From assembly GCA_947627185.1 (NCBI GenBank), contig CANQVF010000013.1:1-51358 (forward strand): DNA of 51,358 nucleotides, given 5' to 3'. Source of the DNA: an uncultured Clostridia bacterium. GTDB lineage: Bacteria; Bacillota; Clostridia; TANB77; CAG-508. The position numbers and the translations under genes were made by a program. Every line of letters starts with the position of its first letter. Within the stretch, counting starts at the first letter, position 1. The notes beneath the pieces are model-generated. The model did no database searches. It was not told where the DNA came from and was given only the letters and a program-made list of their open reading frames with translations. This document shows, piece after piece, positions 6,616 to 15,051 of the stretch.

Positions 6616-7602
6616 ATGTTAAAAAAAATTAGTGTAATTATACCAGTATATAATGCAGAAAAAGATATATATAATTGTGTTGAATCAATTATAAACCAAG
6701 ATTATACTAATATTGAAATAATTTTAGTAAATGATGGATCTAAAGATAACAGTTTACAAATATGCAATTCAATTGCCGAAAAACATTCTAATGTAATTGT
6801 AATTGATAAAGAAAATGAAGGTTGTTTTAGTGCTAGAAATGTTGGTTTAAAAAAGGCTACAGGAAGCTATATTGCTTTTGTTGATAGTGATGATTATATA
6901 TTACCAATGATGTATAAAGAATTAGTTAAAATTTTAGAAGATACTAATTCAGATATAGCGTGCTGTGGAAGATATAGAAATATTAATAATAAAAATGATT
7001 TTTCAAAAATGAATATAACAGATAATAGGATTTTTCAATTTTCTGGTGTTGATGCTACTAAGCACTTATTTTCAGATACAACAATGATAAAGCCAGCCGT
7101 ATGGGATAAATTATATAAAAAAGAAATATTTAGTTTAGAAAAATTTTCTAATACATTTTTTGAAGATGCAGATTTGACATATAAATTATTAATTAAAGCT
7201 AATAAAGTAGCCGTTACACGTAAACAATTTTATGCATATAGTGTAAGAAAAGGAACTAAGACTACAATCCCTTGGAATATGATAAAAACTAAATCTTATA
7301 TAGAGATAACAAATAATGCAATAAAATTTTTGGAAGAAAATAATATAGAATTAGTACAATATGCATATTATTGGCTTATTCAATTTGGTATAGAGGCATA
7401 CGAAAGATGTTTAATGAGTAATTATGATACTAAAGAAGATTTAAATCTTATTAAGAAAAATGTAAAAAGTTATTATTATAAACTTAAATTTAGTAAAATT
7501 TCAATGTCTTTTAATAAAAAAGTTAAGAAAATTTTTGAATTTTTTATTTTTAGATATTTTCCTGGGATTTTATGCAAATTAAAAAAGAAAGAATTAATAT
7601 AA
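6616..7602 (+). CDS. Family 2 glycosyltransferase
   Basis: 328 aa, GT-A fold. It begins KISVIIPVYNAEKDI, then SIINQDYTNIEIILVNDGS, and has the metal/sugar-nucleotide motif AFVDSDDYI at about residue 92. A later acidic ED (FFEDADLTYKLL) fits the catalytic base of this family. The last 60 residues are basic and hydrophobic, consistent with membrane association. It probably adds one sugar of the repeat unit to the lipid carrier on the inner face. AAAGGA lies about 9 bp upstream. The flippase gene starts one base after its stop, so the two are translationally coupled. Confidence 0.92.
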   Translation: MLKKISVIIPVYNAEKDIYNCVESIINQDYTNIEIILVNDGSKDNSLQICNSIAEKHSNVIVIDKENEGCFSARNVGLKKATGSYIAFVDSDDYILPMMYKELVKILEDTNSDIACCGRYRNINNKNDFSKMNITDNRIFQFSGVDATKHLFSDTTMIKPAVWDKLYKKEIFSLEKFSNTFFEDADLTYKLLIKANKVAVTRKQFYAYSVRKGTKTTIPWNMIKTKSYIEITNNAIKFLEENNIELVQYAYYWLIQFGIEAYERCLMSNYDTKEDLNLIKKNVKSYYYKLKFSKISMSFNKKVKKIFEFFIFRYFPGILCKLKKKELI

Positions 7603-7603
7603 A

Positions 7604-9022
7604 ATGAATCGTGAAAAAATATTAGTAAAAAATACATTTATAATTGCTTTGGGAACATTTCTCCCTAAATTGGCATCTATTATTACTTTACCAATTGTTA
7701 CAGGTTATTTAACCAAATTAGAATATGGAACTTATGATTTAATTTTGACTTTAGTTTCACTAATTTTACCTTTATTTACATTGCAAATTCAATCAGCTGC
7801 ATTTAGATTTTTAGTTGAAAATAGAGAAAATAACTTGAAATGTTGTAGTATAATAACAAATATAATTACTTTTACAATAGTAATGTCAATATTACCATTG
7901 ATAGGTGTTTTCATTTATTTAAAAAATTTTGACATTTTTAACAGATTAGCTATTTGTATATATTTTTTGGTGGATATAATTCTTAATACTTTTCAGCAAA
8001 TTTGTAGAGGTTTAGGAAAAAATAAAATATACTCAATAAGTACAATTTTAAATTCATTTATAAATATGTTATTAGTAGTTATTTTTATTTTAATACTAAA
8101 AATGGGATTACTAGGAATTATTTGTTCTTTAATAGTTGCTAATTTAATTGCAATTACTGTAATTGCAATTAATTGTAAAATAAGAAATTATTTTACAATT
8201 GGTGTTATCAATAAATCAACAATAAAAGAATTAATATCTTATTCATGGCCTCTTATTCCAAATAATCTTTCTTCTTGGGTAATGACATTATCAGATAGAT
8301 TATTATTAGTCTTTTTTATGGGAGTTGGAACAAATGCCACTTATGCTGTTGCAAAAAAAATACCTAATTTATTAACAAGTGTTCAAAGCACATTTTCTCT
8401 TGCATGGCAAGAAAATGCCTCTATGTCATCAAAGGATGAAGATATTGATGATTATTATACTTCAATGTTTTCAAATATATTTAGAATAGTAATTGGTTCA
8501 TGTGCAGTTTTAATTGGATTCTCACCTATTTTGTTTTTTTTATTAATAAAAGGTAACTATAATGAAGCTTATTATCAAATGCCTATTCTATTTTTAGGTA
8601 TGGTATTTATGACTTTGTCATCTTACTTAGCAGGAATATATATAGCTGATAAAAAAACTAAAGAAATTGGAATTACTACTACTATTGCTGCAATAATTAA
8701 TTTATTTATTGATATAATAGCAATACCTATAATTGGTATGTATGCTGCTTCGATATCTACTTTAGTTAGTTATATATTTTTATTTATTTATAGAGTAGTT
8801 GATTTAAAAAAATATCATACTATTAAGTTTAATTATGCAAAAATTGTATCTTTTATTTGTTTTATTTTTGTTTTGTCATTTTTATCATATTTTAATAATT
8901 ATTATTTAAATATAATTATTTTAATTTTAGGAACTTTGTTTGCTATTTTAATAAATAAAAATATAATTATTGGAATTAAAAAAAATATAATTGTTAAATT
9001 TAAAAAAAATTGTGATAATTGA
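7604..9022 (+). CDS. Lipid-linked oligosaccharide flippase (Wzx/MATE-like family)
   Basis: 472 aa with twelve to fourteen predicted membrane helices. The N-terminal pattern NTFIIALGTFLPKLASIIT, then LPIVTGYLTKLEYGTYDL, is typical of PST/Wzx exporters of the MOP superfamily. It would turn undecaprenyl-linked repeat units to the outer face for the EpsG-like polymerase (3182). There is a one-base gap after the GT2 stop and no separate strong ribosome site. Confidence 0.92.
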   Translation: MNREKILVKNTFIIALGTFLPKLASIITLPIVTGYLTKLEYGTYDLILTLVSLILPLFTLQIQSAAFRFLVENRENNLKCCSIITNIITFTIVMSILPLIGVFIYLKNFDIFNRLAICIYFLVDIILNTFQQICRGLGKNKIYSISTILNSFINMLLVVIFILILKMGLLGIICSLIVANLIAITVIAINCKIRNYFTIGVINKSTIKELISYSWPLIPNNLSSWVMTLSDRLLLVFFMGVGTNATYAVAKKIPNLLTSVQSTFSLAWQENASMSSKDEDIDDYYTSMFSNIFRIVIGSCAVLIGFSPILFFLLIKGNYNEAYYQMPILFLGMVFMTLSSYLAGIYIADKKTKEIGITTTIAAIINLFIDIIAIPIIGMYAASISTLVSYIFLFIYRVVDLKKYHTIKFNYAKIVSFICFIFVLSFLSYFNNYYLNIIILILGTLFAILINKNIIIGIKKNIIVKFKKNCDN

Positions 9023-9190
9023 AAATAAGAATTTTGTTATATGATTAATTTATTATTTGAGCTAACAACAGTTGCAAAGTATTTAAATTTTGCAACATCA
9101 ATGTCTACATAAATCATAGTGTTTTCTCTTATAATAAAATTATTTATTAAGGTTTATGGGTAACCTTTTAAAAACCTAAATATTATTATA
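9023..9190. other. Gap before the cytidylyltransferase gene
   Basis: No gene is seen. GTTGCAAA and TTTTGCAAC form a short inverted repeat near 9072-9097. No clear terminator or promoter separates the genes, so the operon probably continues through. Confidence 0.4.
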
Positions 9191-9208
9191 CAAGGAATGA
9201 ATTTTTTT

Positions 9209-9940
9209 ATGAATATAGCTGTTATTTTTGCAGGTGGAATAGGAAGTAGAATGCATAGCAAAGAACGCCCAAAACAATTTTTAGAAATGTATAATAAGCC
9301 TATTATTATACATACGTTAGAAAATTTTGAAAATCATTCAATGATAGATTCAATTGTTATTGTTTGTATTGAAAATTGGATTCCATATTTAAATAAATTA
9401 TTATACAAATTTAGAATTGAAAAAGTAAAAAAAATTGTTCCTGGAGGAAAAACAGGTCAACTATCTATTTATAATGGATTGAAAGCAGCAAAAGAAATTT
9501 CAAATAATGAAAAATCAATTGTACTAATTCACGATGGAGTAAGACCATTAATTAATGAAAAATTAATTAGTGATAATATTGAATCAGTAAAAAAATATGG
9601 ATCTGCAATTACTACAGCTCCAGTAAAAGAAACTATTCTTGTAGTTAATGAAGATAAAAAATCTATTGATTATATACCTAGCAGAGCTAACTCTAGAGTT
9701 GCTAAAGCTCCTCAAAGTTTTTGGTTAGATGAAATTTTAACTGCACATGAAAAAACTTTAGCTGATGGAGAAATTAATTGTATTGACTCTTGTACAATGA
9801 TGCAAAAATATGGACACGATTTATTTTTGATTGATGGTCCGACTCAAAATATAAAAATTACAACACCAGAGGATTTTTATGCTATGAGAGCGATTTTGGA
9901 GGCAAAAGAAAATGCTCAAATTTATGGTTTCGAGGATTAG
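9209..9940 (+). CDS. IspD/TarI-like cytidylyltransferase (probably polyol-phosphate)
   Basis: 243 aa from ATG 9209. The ATG at 9197 overlaps the ribosome site AAGGAA and would put the nucleotide-binding loop too far in, so I prefer the second. The motif FAGGIGSRMHSKERPKQFLE is the CTP-binding loop. HDGVRPLI and TAPVKETIL follow, as in IspD and TarI. IspD makes CDP-methylerythritol; TarI and ISPD-like enzymes make CDP-ribitol. Its place next to a CDP-polyol phosphotransferase gene and an SDR, in a polysaccharide cluster, favours activation of a polyol phosphate over isoprenoid synthesis. Substrate assignment is inferred from context. Confidence 0.85.
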   Translation: MNIAVIFAGGIGSRMHSKERPKQFLEMYNKPIIIHTLENFENHSMIDSIVIVCIENWIPYLNKLLYKFRIEKVKKIVPGGKTGQLSIYNGLKAAKEISNNEKSIVLIHDGVRPLINEKLISDNIESVKKYGSAITTAPVKETILVVNEDKKSIDYIPSRANSRVAKAPQSFWLDEILTAHEKTLADGEINCIDSCTMMQKYGHDLFLIDGPTQNIKITTPEDFYAMRAILEAKENAQIYGFED

Positions 9941-9942
9941 AT

Positions 9943-10980
9943 ATGGATGTATTAGAAGAAGATTTAAACTATATAGTTAATTATAAACTACCTTATGAAA
10001 ATTTAAAAAATTGTAAGGTATTAGTTACAGGTGCAACTGGACTAATTGGTGTTTCATTAATTAGAGCTTTATTATCAATTGGAAATATAGAAATAATAGC
10101 TTTTGTTAGAGATGAAGAAAAATTTAAAACAATTTTTAAAAATAATATAAATATAAAAATTGTCGTAGGAGATATTAGTAAAGATTTTGTAATTAATTAT
10201 AAAATTGATTATATATTTCATTGTGCTTCAATAACTAATTCCAAATTAATGATTGAAAAACCTGTAGAAACTATACTTACTTCAGTTGATGGAACTAAGA
10301 ATGTGTTAAATTTAGCTAAAGAAAAAAAAGTTAAATCATTTGTATATGTATCTTCTATGGAAATTTATGGAAGCTTTGATCAAAAATCAAAAGATATTAC
10401 AGAAAAGGATTTAGGTTATATAGATCCTTTAAAAGTAAGAAGTGATTATCCAGAAAGTAAAAGACTTTGCGAAAACTTATGCATTGCTTATTTAAATGAA
10501 TATAATGTTCCTGTTAAAATTGCTAGATTAGCACAAACTTTTGGAGCAGGTATTTTACCATGGGAAAGTAGAATATTTTCACAATTAGCAAAAAGTGTAA
10601 TTAATAATGAAAATATTATATTGCATTCTACTGGATTATCAGAAGGAAATTATTGTTATATTAGAGATTGTATAACTGGTTTATTAACAATTCTATTACT
10701 TGGAAAAAATGGCGAAGCATACAATGTTTCAAATCCAGCTAACCATACAACTATTTTAGATATGGCTAATATGGTTGCTAATAAAATTGCTAAAGGAAAA
10801 ATAAAAGTAACTTTTGATATTCCATCAGACAATATTTATGGCTATGCAAATGAAACAAAAATGAAATTAAATTCTAATAAATTAATGTTATTAGGTTGGA
10901 AACCTGAAATTAGTTTAGAAGAATCTTATATAAGAATGATTGAATATATGACTAATGTAAAATTCAAAGACAAAAAATAA
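9943..10980 (+). CDS. Extended-SDR NAD-dependent epimerase/dehydratase
   Basis: 345 aa. The Rossmann motif TGATGLIG lies at about residue 30. The active-site segment FVYVSSMEIYG is followed by the catalytic Tyr-Lys pair in YPESK. A 25-residue N-terminal extension precedes the fold. It starts 2 bp after the cytidylyltransferase stop, so the two are coupled and probably act in one pathway, perhaps reducing or epimerising the sugar before or after CDP transfer. It is not the zinc-dependent TarJ type of ribulose-phosphate reductase, so an exact reaction cannot be given. It is the last gene before a strong terminator. Confidence 0.88.
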   Translation: MDVLEEDLNYIVNYKLPYENLKNCKVLVTGATGLIGVSLIRALLSIGNIEIIAFVRDEEKFKTIFKNNINIKIVVGDISKDFVINYKIDYIFHCASITNSKLMIEKPVETILTSVDGTKNVLNLAKEKKVKSFVYVSSMEIYGSFDQKSKDITEKDLGYIDPLKVRSDYPESKRLCENLCIAYLNEYNVPVKIARLAQTFGAGILPWESRIFSQLAKSVINNENIILHSTGLSEGNYCYIRDCITGLLTILLLGKNGEAYNVSNPANHTTILDMANMVANKIAKGKIKVTFDIPSDNIYGYANETKMKLNSNKLMLLGWKPEISLEESYIRMIEYMTNVKFKDKK

Positions 10981-10984
10981 ATAT

Positions 10985-11008
10985 CCTCCAGCTAAGCTGG
11001 AGGTATTT
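10985..11008 (+). terminator. Terminator of the polysaccharide operon
   Basis: The near-palindrome CCTCCAGC/GCTGGAGG (10985-10992 with 10996-11003) is followed by TATTTTA. The 190 bp to 11197 hold no gene. A weaker ACCC/GGGT hairpin lies near 11089-11103. Confidence 0.85.
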
Positions 11009-11197
11009 TACTCATAACACCTAAAAAAATTATATTACATGCAAAACTTTAAGGTTTATAGAAATCTAACACATACATATCTCGTTACCCGTTGAATGGG
11101 TCTTTATATTCTTTTATACTATTTGATTATACATCATTAGATTAAATATAATTTTATATCACTTTCATTTTTGCAATAAATATTTCATTATTTTATA

Positions 11198-13114
11198 TTA
11201 ATTTTTTATCTCATTAGAAGTTAATAAATTTTTAGATTTTAAAATATCATTTATTATAAAACTTAATAAAAATGGTAAACTTAACATTATTGGCAACATA
11301 TACCTTACATAGCTGTTTACAGGTGATGCAATGCAAACTAATAAAATTGTATATAAAGGAATTAAAAGTACCAACTCACGTGTTTTCTTAAAATATATCA
11401 TTATTATAGTAAGTGCAATTAATATCCAATTATATAATCCGCAACTAAACAATAATCCAATAAACGGCATATTTCTTAACATATATGCAAATCTTTGTAA
11501 AATATTTCTTGCAATTTCTGTACTTTCATAAAAATGAAGATTTAAATTAGATGGATTTGTATATTGAAATGCACCAGAAGCATCAATACTATATTGTGCA
11601 ATACCATCCTTATACTCTACTCTATTTGGATAAATATATCCATAAGTTGAATTTAAAGTTGCTTTAACATAAATCATAGGATGTTTAAAAAACATTTTAA
11701 ACCATACTATCAAATATTCTTTTAATTCTTCATCTGAAGTTTCAACAGATTCAGAACATGCTTTTACAAAATCAACACTTTCTGGAACAAATGCCTGCTT
11801 TAAATCTTCTAATTTAATAACTTTACTTATAGCTTCTGCCTCTTCTTCATTTAAATCATAATTATTATAGTAATATGCTGTTTGATGTAATGGTATAGAT
11901 AAAGCTTCTTTAATATTTCCATCTTCTATATTAAAAGCTTGCATGTAAGTTTTTATAAAAATTAAGCAAAGAATTATAGATAAAACTGAACAAATAATTA
12001 TTTTAAATTTTTCTTTTTTCTTTGCAAAAACTGTTAAAAACGGAAATGTAAGTACTATAGTATAAACTCCATTTTTTCTACATAAATATACTAAACTCAT
12101 AGAAATAAAATAGATTAACCATTCCTTTTTTGTAAATTCACCATTAGATTTATAAAATTTCAAGCTCATAATTATAAAAAGTAAAAAAGAAAGTGAAAAC
12201 CAAACATCTTTTACTTCTGTATAAAAATGTATTGGCCATGTTGGGAAAAAGGCAAAAAATATAAAAAGAAAAAATGCTATTTTTTTACTTTTTGTTAATT
12301 TATATATATAATTTATAGCATAACTTAATAAAAACGTTGCTACTAACACTTGCAATATATTGTTTAAAAATAATCCAAAATTATCATTTACTAAAAATCT
12401 TCCTAGTTTCATAAGACTACCATAAATAATAGTTAAAAAAACTGGATGGTGAGTAGACCAACTTATACTACCTAAATACTGTGATATTTGAAAAACCGAG
12501 TCAGTATTCATTGTACCTGGATAAAATATAATAATATATGGAATCCAACAAATAAAAAATAAAAGCATAGTGAATAATACTGGTTTTTTTATATATATTT
12601 TTTTAATAAAAGAAAGTTTATCTTTTTCATTCTCTTCTAAACTACTAATTTCTTTTGTTTTTAATAAAGAAATTAAAAAAATAAATATATTTTTAAATAA
12701 GAAAAAATAACCAATAAAATTTATCATAGTAATAAAAATTTGAAATTTACTTATAAAAATGTCAACATTATATAAAAAACTATTTCCTATTGTCATGAAT
12801 GTTGCAAATAATAAAGCTGTAATAGAGCTTGTTATTTGTAATCTTTTTTCACCTAAGTTTTCATATTTTCTAAAGATTTGGTAAAAAAAGAAAAAAACTA
12901 ATAAGAAAATAATACTAATATTTACACCATATCCATTTAAATAATTTATTGAAAATTTTGCTAAATTTATACAAATTGGATTATTATAAACTGCTATTGA
13001 TATAGCTTCTTCATTCGTTATTATTCTATTGGCACTTGAGAATGCTAAAGCAGTAAAAAATGCTTCAATAAAATAAATTATCCTATATTTGTATATATCA
13101 AATTTTTCCTTCAT
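11198..13114 (-). CDS. DUF6020-type multipass membrane protein (GT-C-like)
   Basis: 638 aa with about twelve hydrophobic helices. The segment YPGTMNTDSVFQISQYLG, followed shortly by SWSTHHPVFLTIIYG, is the conserved loop of the DUF6020 family. Its acidic residue placed after the first helices resembles lipid-phosphate-sugar-dependent GT-C glycosyltransferases. Residues from about 410 to 530 form an extracytoplasmic domain. A role in glycosylating a wall or surface polymer is inferred. The start has AGGAAGGA about 10 bp upstream. A 9-bp AT hairpin (13130-13150) sits in its leader. It is transcribed opposite to both neighbours. Confidence 0.78.
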   Translation of the reverse strand: MKEKFDIYKYRIIYFIEAFFTALAFSSANRIITNEEAISIAVYNNPICINLAKFSINYLNGYGVNISIIFLLVFFFFYQIFRKYENLGEKRLQITSSITALLFATFMTIGNSFLYNVDIFISKFQIFITMINFIGYFFLFKNIFIFLISLLKTKEISSLEENEKDKLSFIKKIYIKKPVLFTMLLFFICWIPYIIIFYPGTMNTDSVFQISQYLGSISWSTHHPVFLTIIYGSLMKLGRFLVNDNFGLFLNNILQVLVATFLLSYAINYIYKLTKSKKIAFFLFIFFAFFPTWPIHFYTEVKDVWFSLSFLLFIIMSLKFYKSNGEFTKKEWLIYFISMSLVYLCRKNGVYTIVLTFPFLTVFAKKKEKFKIIICSVLSIILCLIFIKTYMQAFNIEDGNIKEALSIPLHQTAYYYNNYDLNEEEAEAISKVIKLEDLKQAFVPESVDFVKACSESVETSDEELKEYLIVWFKMFFKHPMIYVKATLNSTYGYIYPNRVEYKDGIAQYSIDASGAFQYTNPSNLNLHFYESTEIARNILQRFAYMLRNMPFIGLLFSCGLYNWILIALTIIMIYFKKTRELVLLIPLYTILLVCIASPVNSYVRYMLPIMLSLPFLLSFIINDILKSKNLLTSNEIKN

Positions 13115-13218
13115 AAAATAAAATCCTTCCTAAAAATAAGCTATTTTTAGATATAATTCAATAATTTATATATAATATTTTAAAAGAAAAAGCAATAGAA
13201 TTTTAAAATAATTGTATA

Positions 13219-13247
13219 TTCAAAAAACTATTTTAAAATGTTATAAT
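13219..13247 (+). promoter_or_regulatory. Likely promoter of the DJ-1-family gene
   Basis: A weak TTCAAA (13219-13224), a 17-bp spacer and a perfect TATAAT (13242-13247), 34 bp before the start codon. Confidence 0.5.
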
Positions 13248-13280
13248 ATTTTTATAATTAATATTTTTAGGAGGTATCTT

Positions 13281-13850
13281 ATGAAAAAAGTTGCTGTTTT
13301 ACTTGCAAATGGTTTTGAAGAAATAGAAGCTTTAACTGTTGTTGATGTTTTAAGAAGAGCAAACATTTATTGTGACACTGTAAGCATTGAAGAAGAAATG
13401 GTTATAGGCACTCATAAAATTCCAGTTAAAGCAGATAAATTATTAACAGATGATATTGACAATTACGATATGATTGTTTGCCCTGGTGGTTTACCTGGAG
13501 CAAAATACTTATCTGAAAATGCTAAAGTATTAGAAACAATAAGAAAATTTGATAAAATGGAAAATAAATATATAGGAGCTATATGTGCTTCTCCAGCAAT
13601 GGTTCTAACCTCTGCTGGAATTGAAAAAAATAGATATATAACTTCTTATCCTGGAGAAGATTTTGAAAATCTTTTAGAAAATTCAAATTATGTAGATGAA
13701 TTAGTAGTGGTTGATGGAAATTTAATAACAAGTCGTGGTCCTGCAACTACTTTACTTTTTGCATATAAATTAGTAGATATTTTAGGTGGAAATAGTTCTT
13801 CATTAAAAGATGGAATGCTTTGGAATATGGTTGAAGAAGAAAAAGAATAA
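13281..13850 (+). CDS. DJ-1/PfpI family protein (YajL/ThiJ-like)
   Basis: 189 aa from ATG 13281, chosen because AGGAGG lies 7 bp before it and the protein begins directly with the fold (KKVAVLLANGFEEIEAL). The nucleophile elbow GAICASPAMVL carries the reactive Cys, and the Glu in GFEEIEA is the partner that lowers its pKa in this family. CPGGLPGA and SRGPATT are further DJ-1 motifs. Members act in protein or metabolite deglycation and stress protection; the exact substrate is unknown. It is monocistronic. Confidence 0.9.
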   Translation: MKKVAVLLANGFEEIEALTVVDVLRRANIYCDTVSIEEEMVIGTHKIPVKADKLLTDDIDNYDMIVCPGGLPGAKYLSENAKVLETIRKFDKMENKYIGAICASPAMVLTSAGIEKNRYITSYPGEDFENLLENSNYVDELVVVDGNLITSRGPATTLLFAYKLVDILGGNSSSLKDGMLWNMVEEEKE

Positions 13851-13917
13851 TATTAAAAAGATAAAATTTTACTTTAAAAAATTTATATTTTTTTATTATA
13901 AATATTGCTATATAATC

Positions 13918-13946
13918 TTGAAAATTCACTAAAATCTTGCTATAAT
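13918..13946 (+). promoter_or_regulatory. Promoter of the 14002 orphan gene
   Basis: TTGAAA (13918-13923), a 17-bp spacer and TATAAT (13941-13946), 55 bp before the ATG. Confidence 0.75.
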
Positions 13947-14001
13947 GGACTTCCAAGTAACTGTTGTTTAACATCTATAATAATTATTTGGGGGTGTTTT
14001 C

Positions 14002-14406
14002 ATGACTTTACTTTTTGTCATAACAATTTTACTTGTAGCTCTTTTAACATCCTATGTACTTGATTTTCTGTTTGAACGCAAGATAGATAATTTCATCAAT
14101 CGGTCTATAGATCTTTCCGATTTATACAGTAGAGTCCTTCAAAGTATGCGAGATGGCAATATTTTTGTAAGCTATGAGGGTACATTTTATGCTGTAACCG
14201 TGGTCAATTTAGACTATCCATCATTTATATGTCAGCTTGAAAAAATTGTTGATGATGTTATGAAATCATATGATAACATTGGAGACTTTTTCTTAAAACA
14301 AATGCCTGACGATTTAGAAGAAACAGTTTATCAATTATATGATGATATTAAAAACATTAAGTATTCAATCAGGATTGTCAAGTGGCAGTATGGGATAAAA
14401 AATTGA
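14002..14406 (+). CDS. Unrecognised small membrane-anchored orphan, atypical composition
   Basis: 134 aa. Residues 1-22 form one hydrophobic helix (MTLLFVITILLVALLTSYVL). The remainder is a soluble, acidic helical domain with no family I recognise. The ribosome site GGGGGTG lies 7 bp before ATG. Codon use is visibly less AT-biased than its neighbours (for example CGC, CGG, GCC, GTC). It has its own strong promoter and a very strong terminator, so it looks like a self-contained insert between the DJ-1 gene and mscL. Confidence 0.8.
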   Translation: MTLLFVITILLVALLTSYVLDFLFERKIDNFINRSIDLSDLYSRVLQSMRDGNIFVSYEGTFYAVTVVNLDYPSFICQLEKIVDDVMKSYDNIGDFFLKQMPDDLEETVYQLYDDIKNIKYSIRIVKWQYGIKN

Positions 14407-14409
14407 GCC

Positions 14410-14450
14410 AAAAGCCTCATTAAGAACGAGTTCTTAATGAGGCTTTTTTT
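14410..14450 (+). terminator. Very strong 17-bp terminator
   Basis: A perfect 17-bp stem (14410-14426 with 14431-14447) with loop CGAG and a run of seven T. It ends the 14002 gene; its 5' A run may also serve mscL arriving on the other strand. Confidence 0.92.
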
Positions 14451-14464
14451 AATAATTATCTAAA

Positions 14465-14941
14465 TTATTTTTTTTCTTTAAATATAACTTCTAATTCAGA
14501 AGTACAATGAGGACATCTTGTAGCCTTATAACTTATTTCACTAAAACAATAAGGGCAAACTTTAACTGTTGGTTCTGGAACTGGCTCTTCTTTTTTAGTT
14601 TTACCTAATTTTTTGTTAATTTTTTCAATTTGACCTAAATTAATTGCTTCCATTTTCTTATTTAATTTATTTAAATATGTAATTGCTAAGAAAATAGAAA
14701 ACGCAATAATTAAGAAATTAACAATAGCTGTTATAAAATTTCCATATTTTATTGAAGCTTCACCTACTGTAAAAACCATATCTGAAAAATCAACTTTTCC
14801 TGTAATAATAGAAACTGCTGGCATTATAATATCAGATACTAAAGAATTAATAATTGCTTGAAAAGCACCTCCTATTACAACACCTACAGCTAAATCCATT
14901 ATATTTCCTCTTGTAGCAAATTCTTTAAATTCTTTTAACAT
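14465..14941 (-). CDS. mscL: Large-conductance mechanosensitive channel MscL with C-terminal zinc ribbon
   Basis: 158 aa from the ATG at 14941, which follows GGGAGGAATAATT; the frame upstream of that codon is non-coding. Residues 1-100 are a classical MscL: FKEFATRGNIMDLAVGVVIG as the N-terminal helix and first pore helix, then the periplasmic loop and the second membrane helix with its YLNKLNKK end. Instead of ending near residue 110-130, the chain continues through a Pro-rich linker (EEPVPEPT) into a CPYC(x12)CPHC zinc ribbon. The channel releases solutes on hypo-osmotic shock. The ribbon is extra to the core family and would sit in the cytoplasm near the pore. Confidence 0.95.
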   Translation of the reverse strand: MLKEFKEFATRGNIMDLAVGVVIGGAFQAIINSLVSDIIMPAVSIITGKVDFSDMVFTVGEASIKYGNFITAIVNFLIIAFSIFLAITYLNKLNKKMEAINLGQIEKINKKLGKTKKEEPVPEPTVKVCPYCFSEISYKATRCPHCTSELEVIFKEKK

Positions 14942-15051
14942 AATTATTCCTCCCAAATAGATTTCATAATATATATACAACATTTTTGGTCGAAAAACAA
15001 TAGAATTTGTCAAATTTTGCAAAAAAAGTATTATAAATAATTTATTTACTT

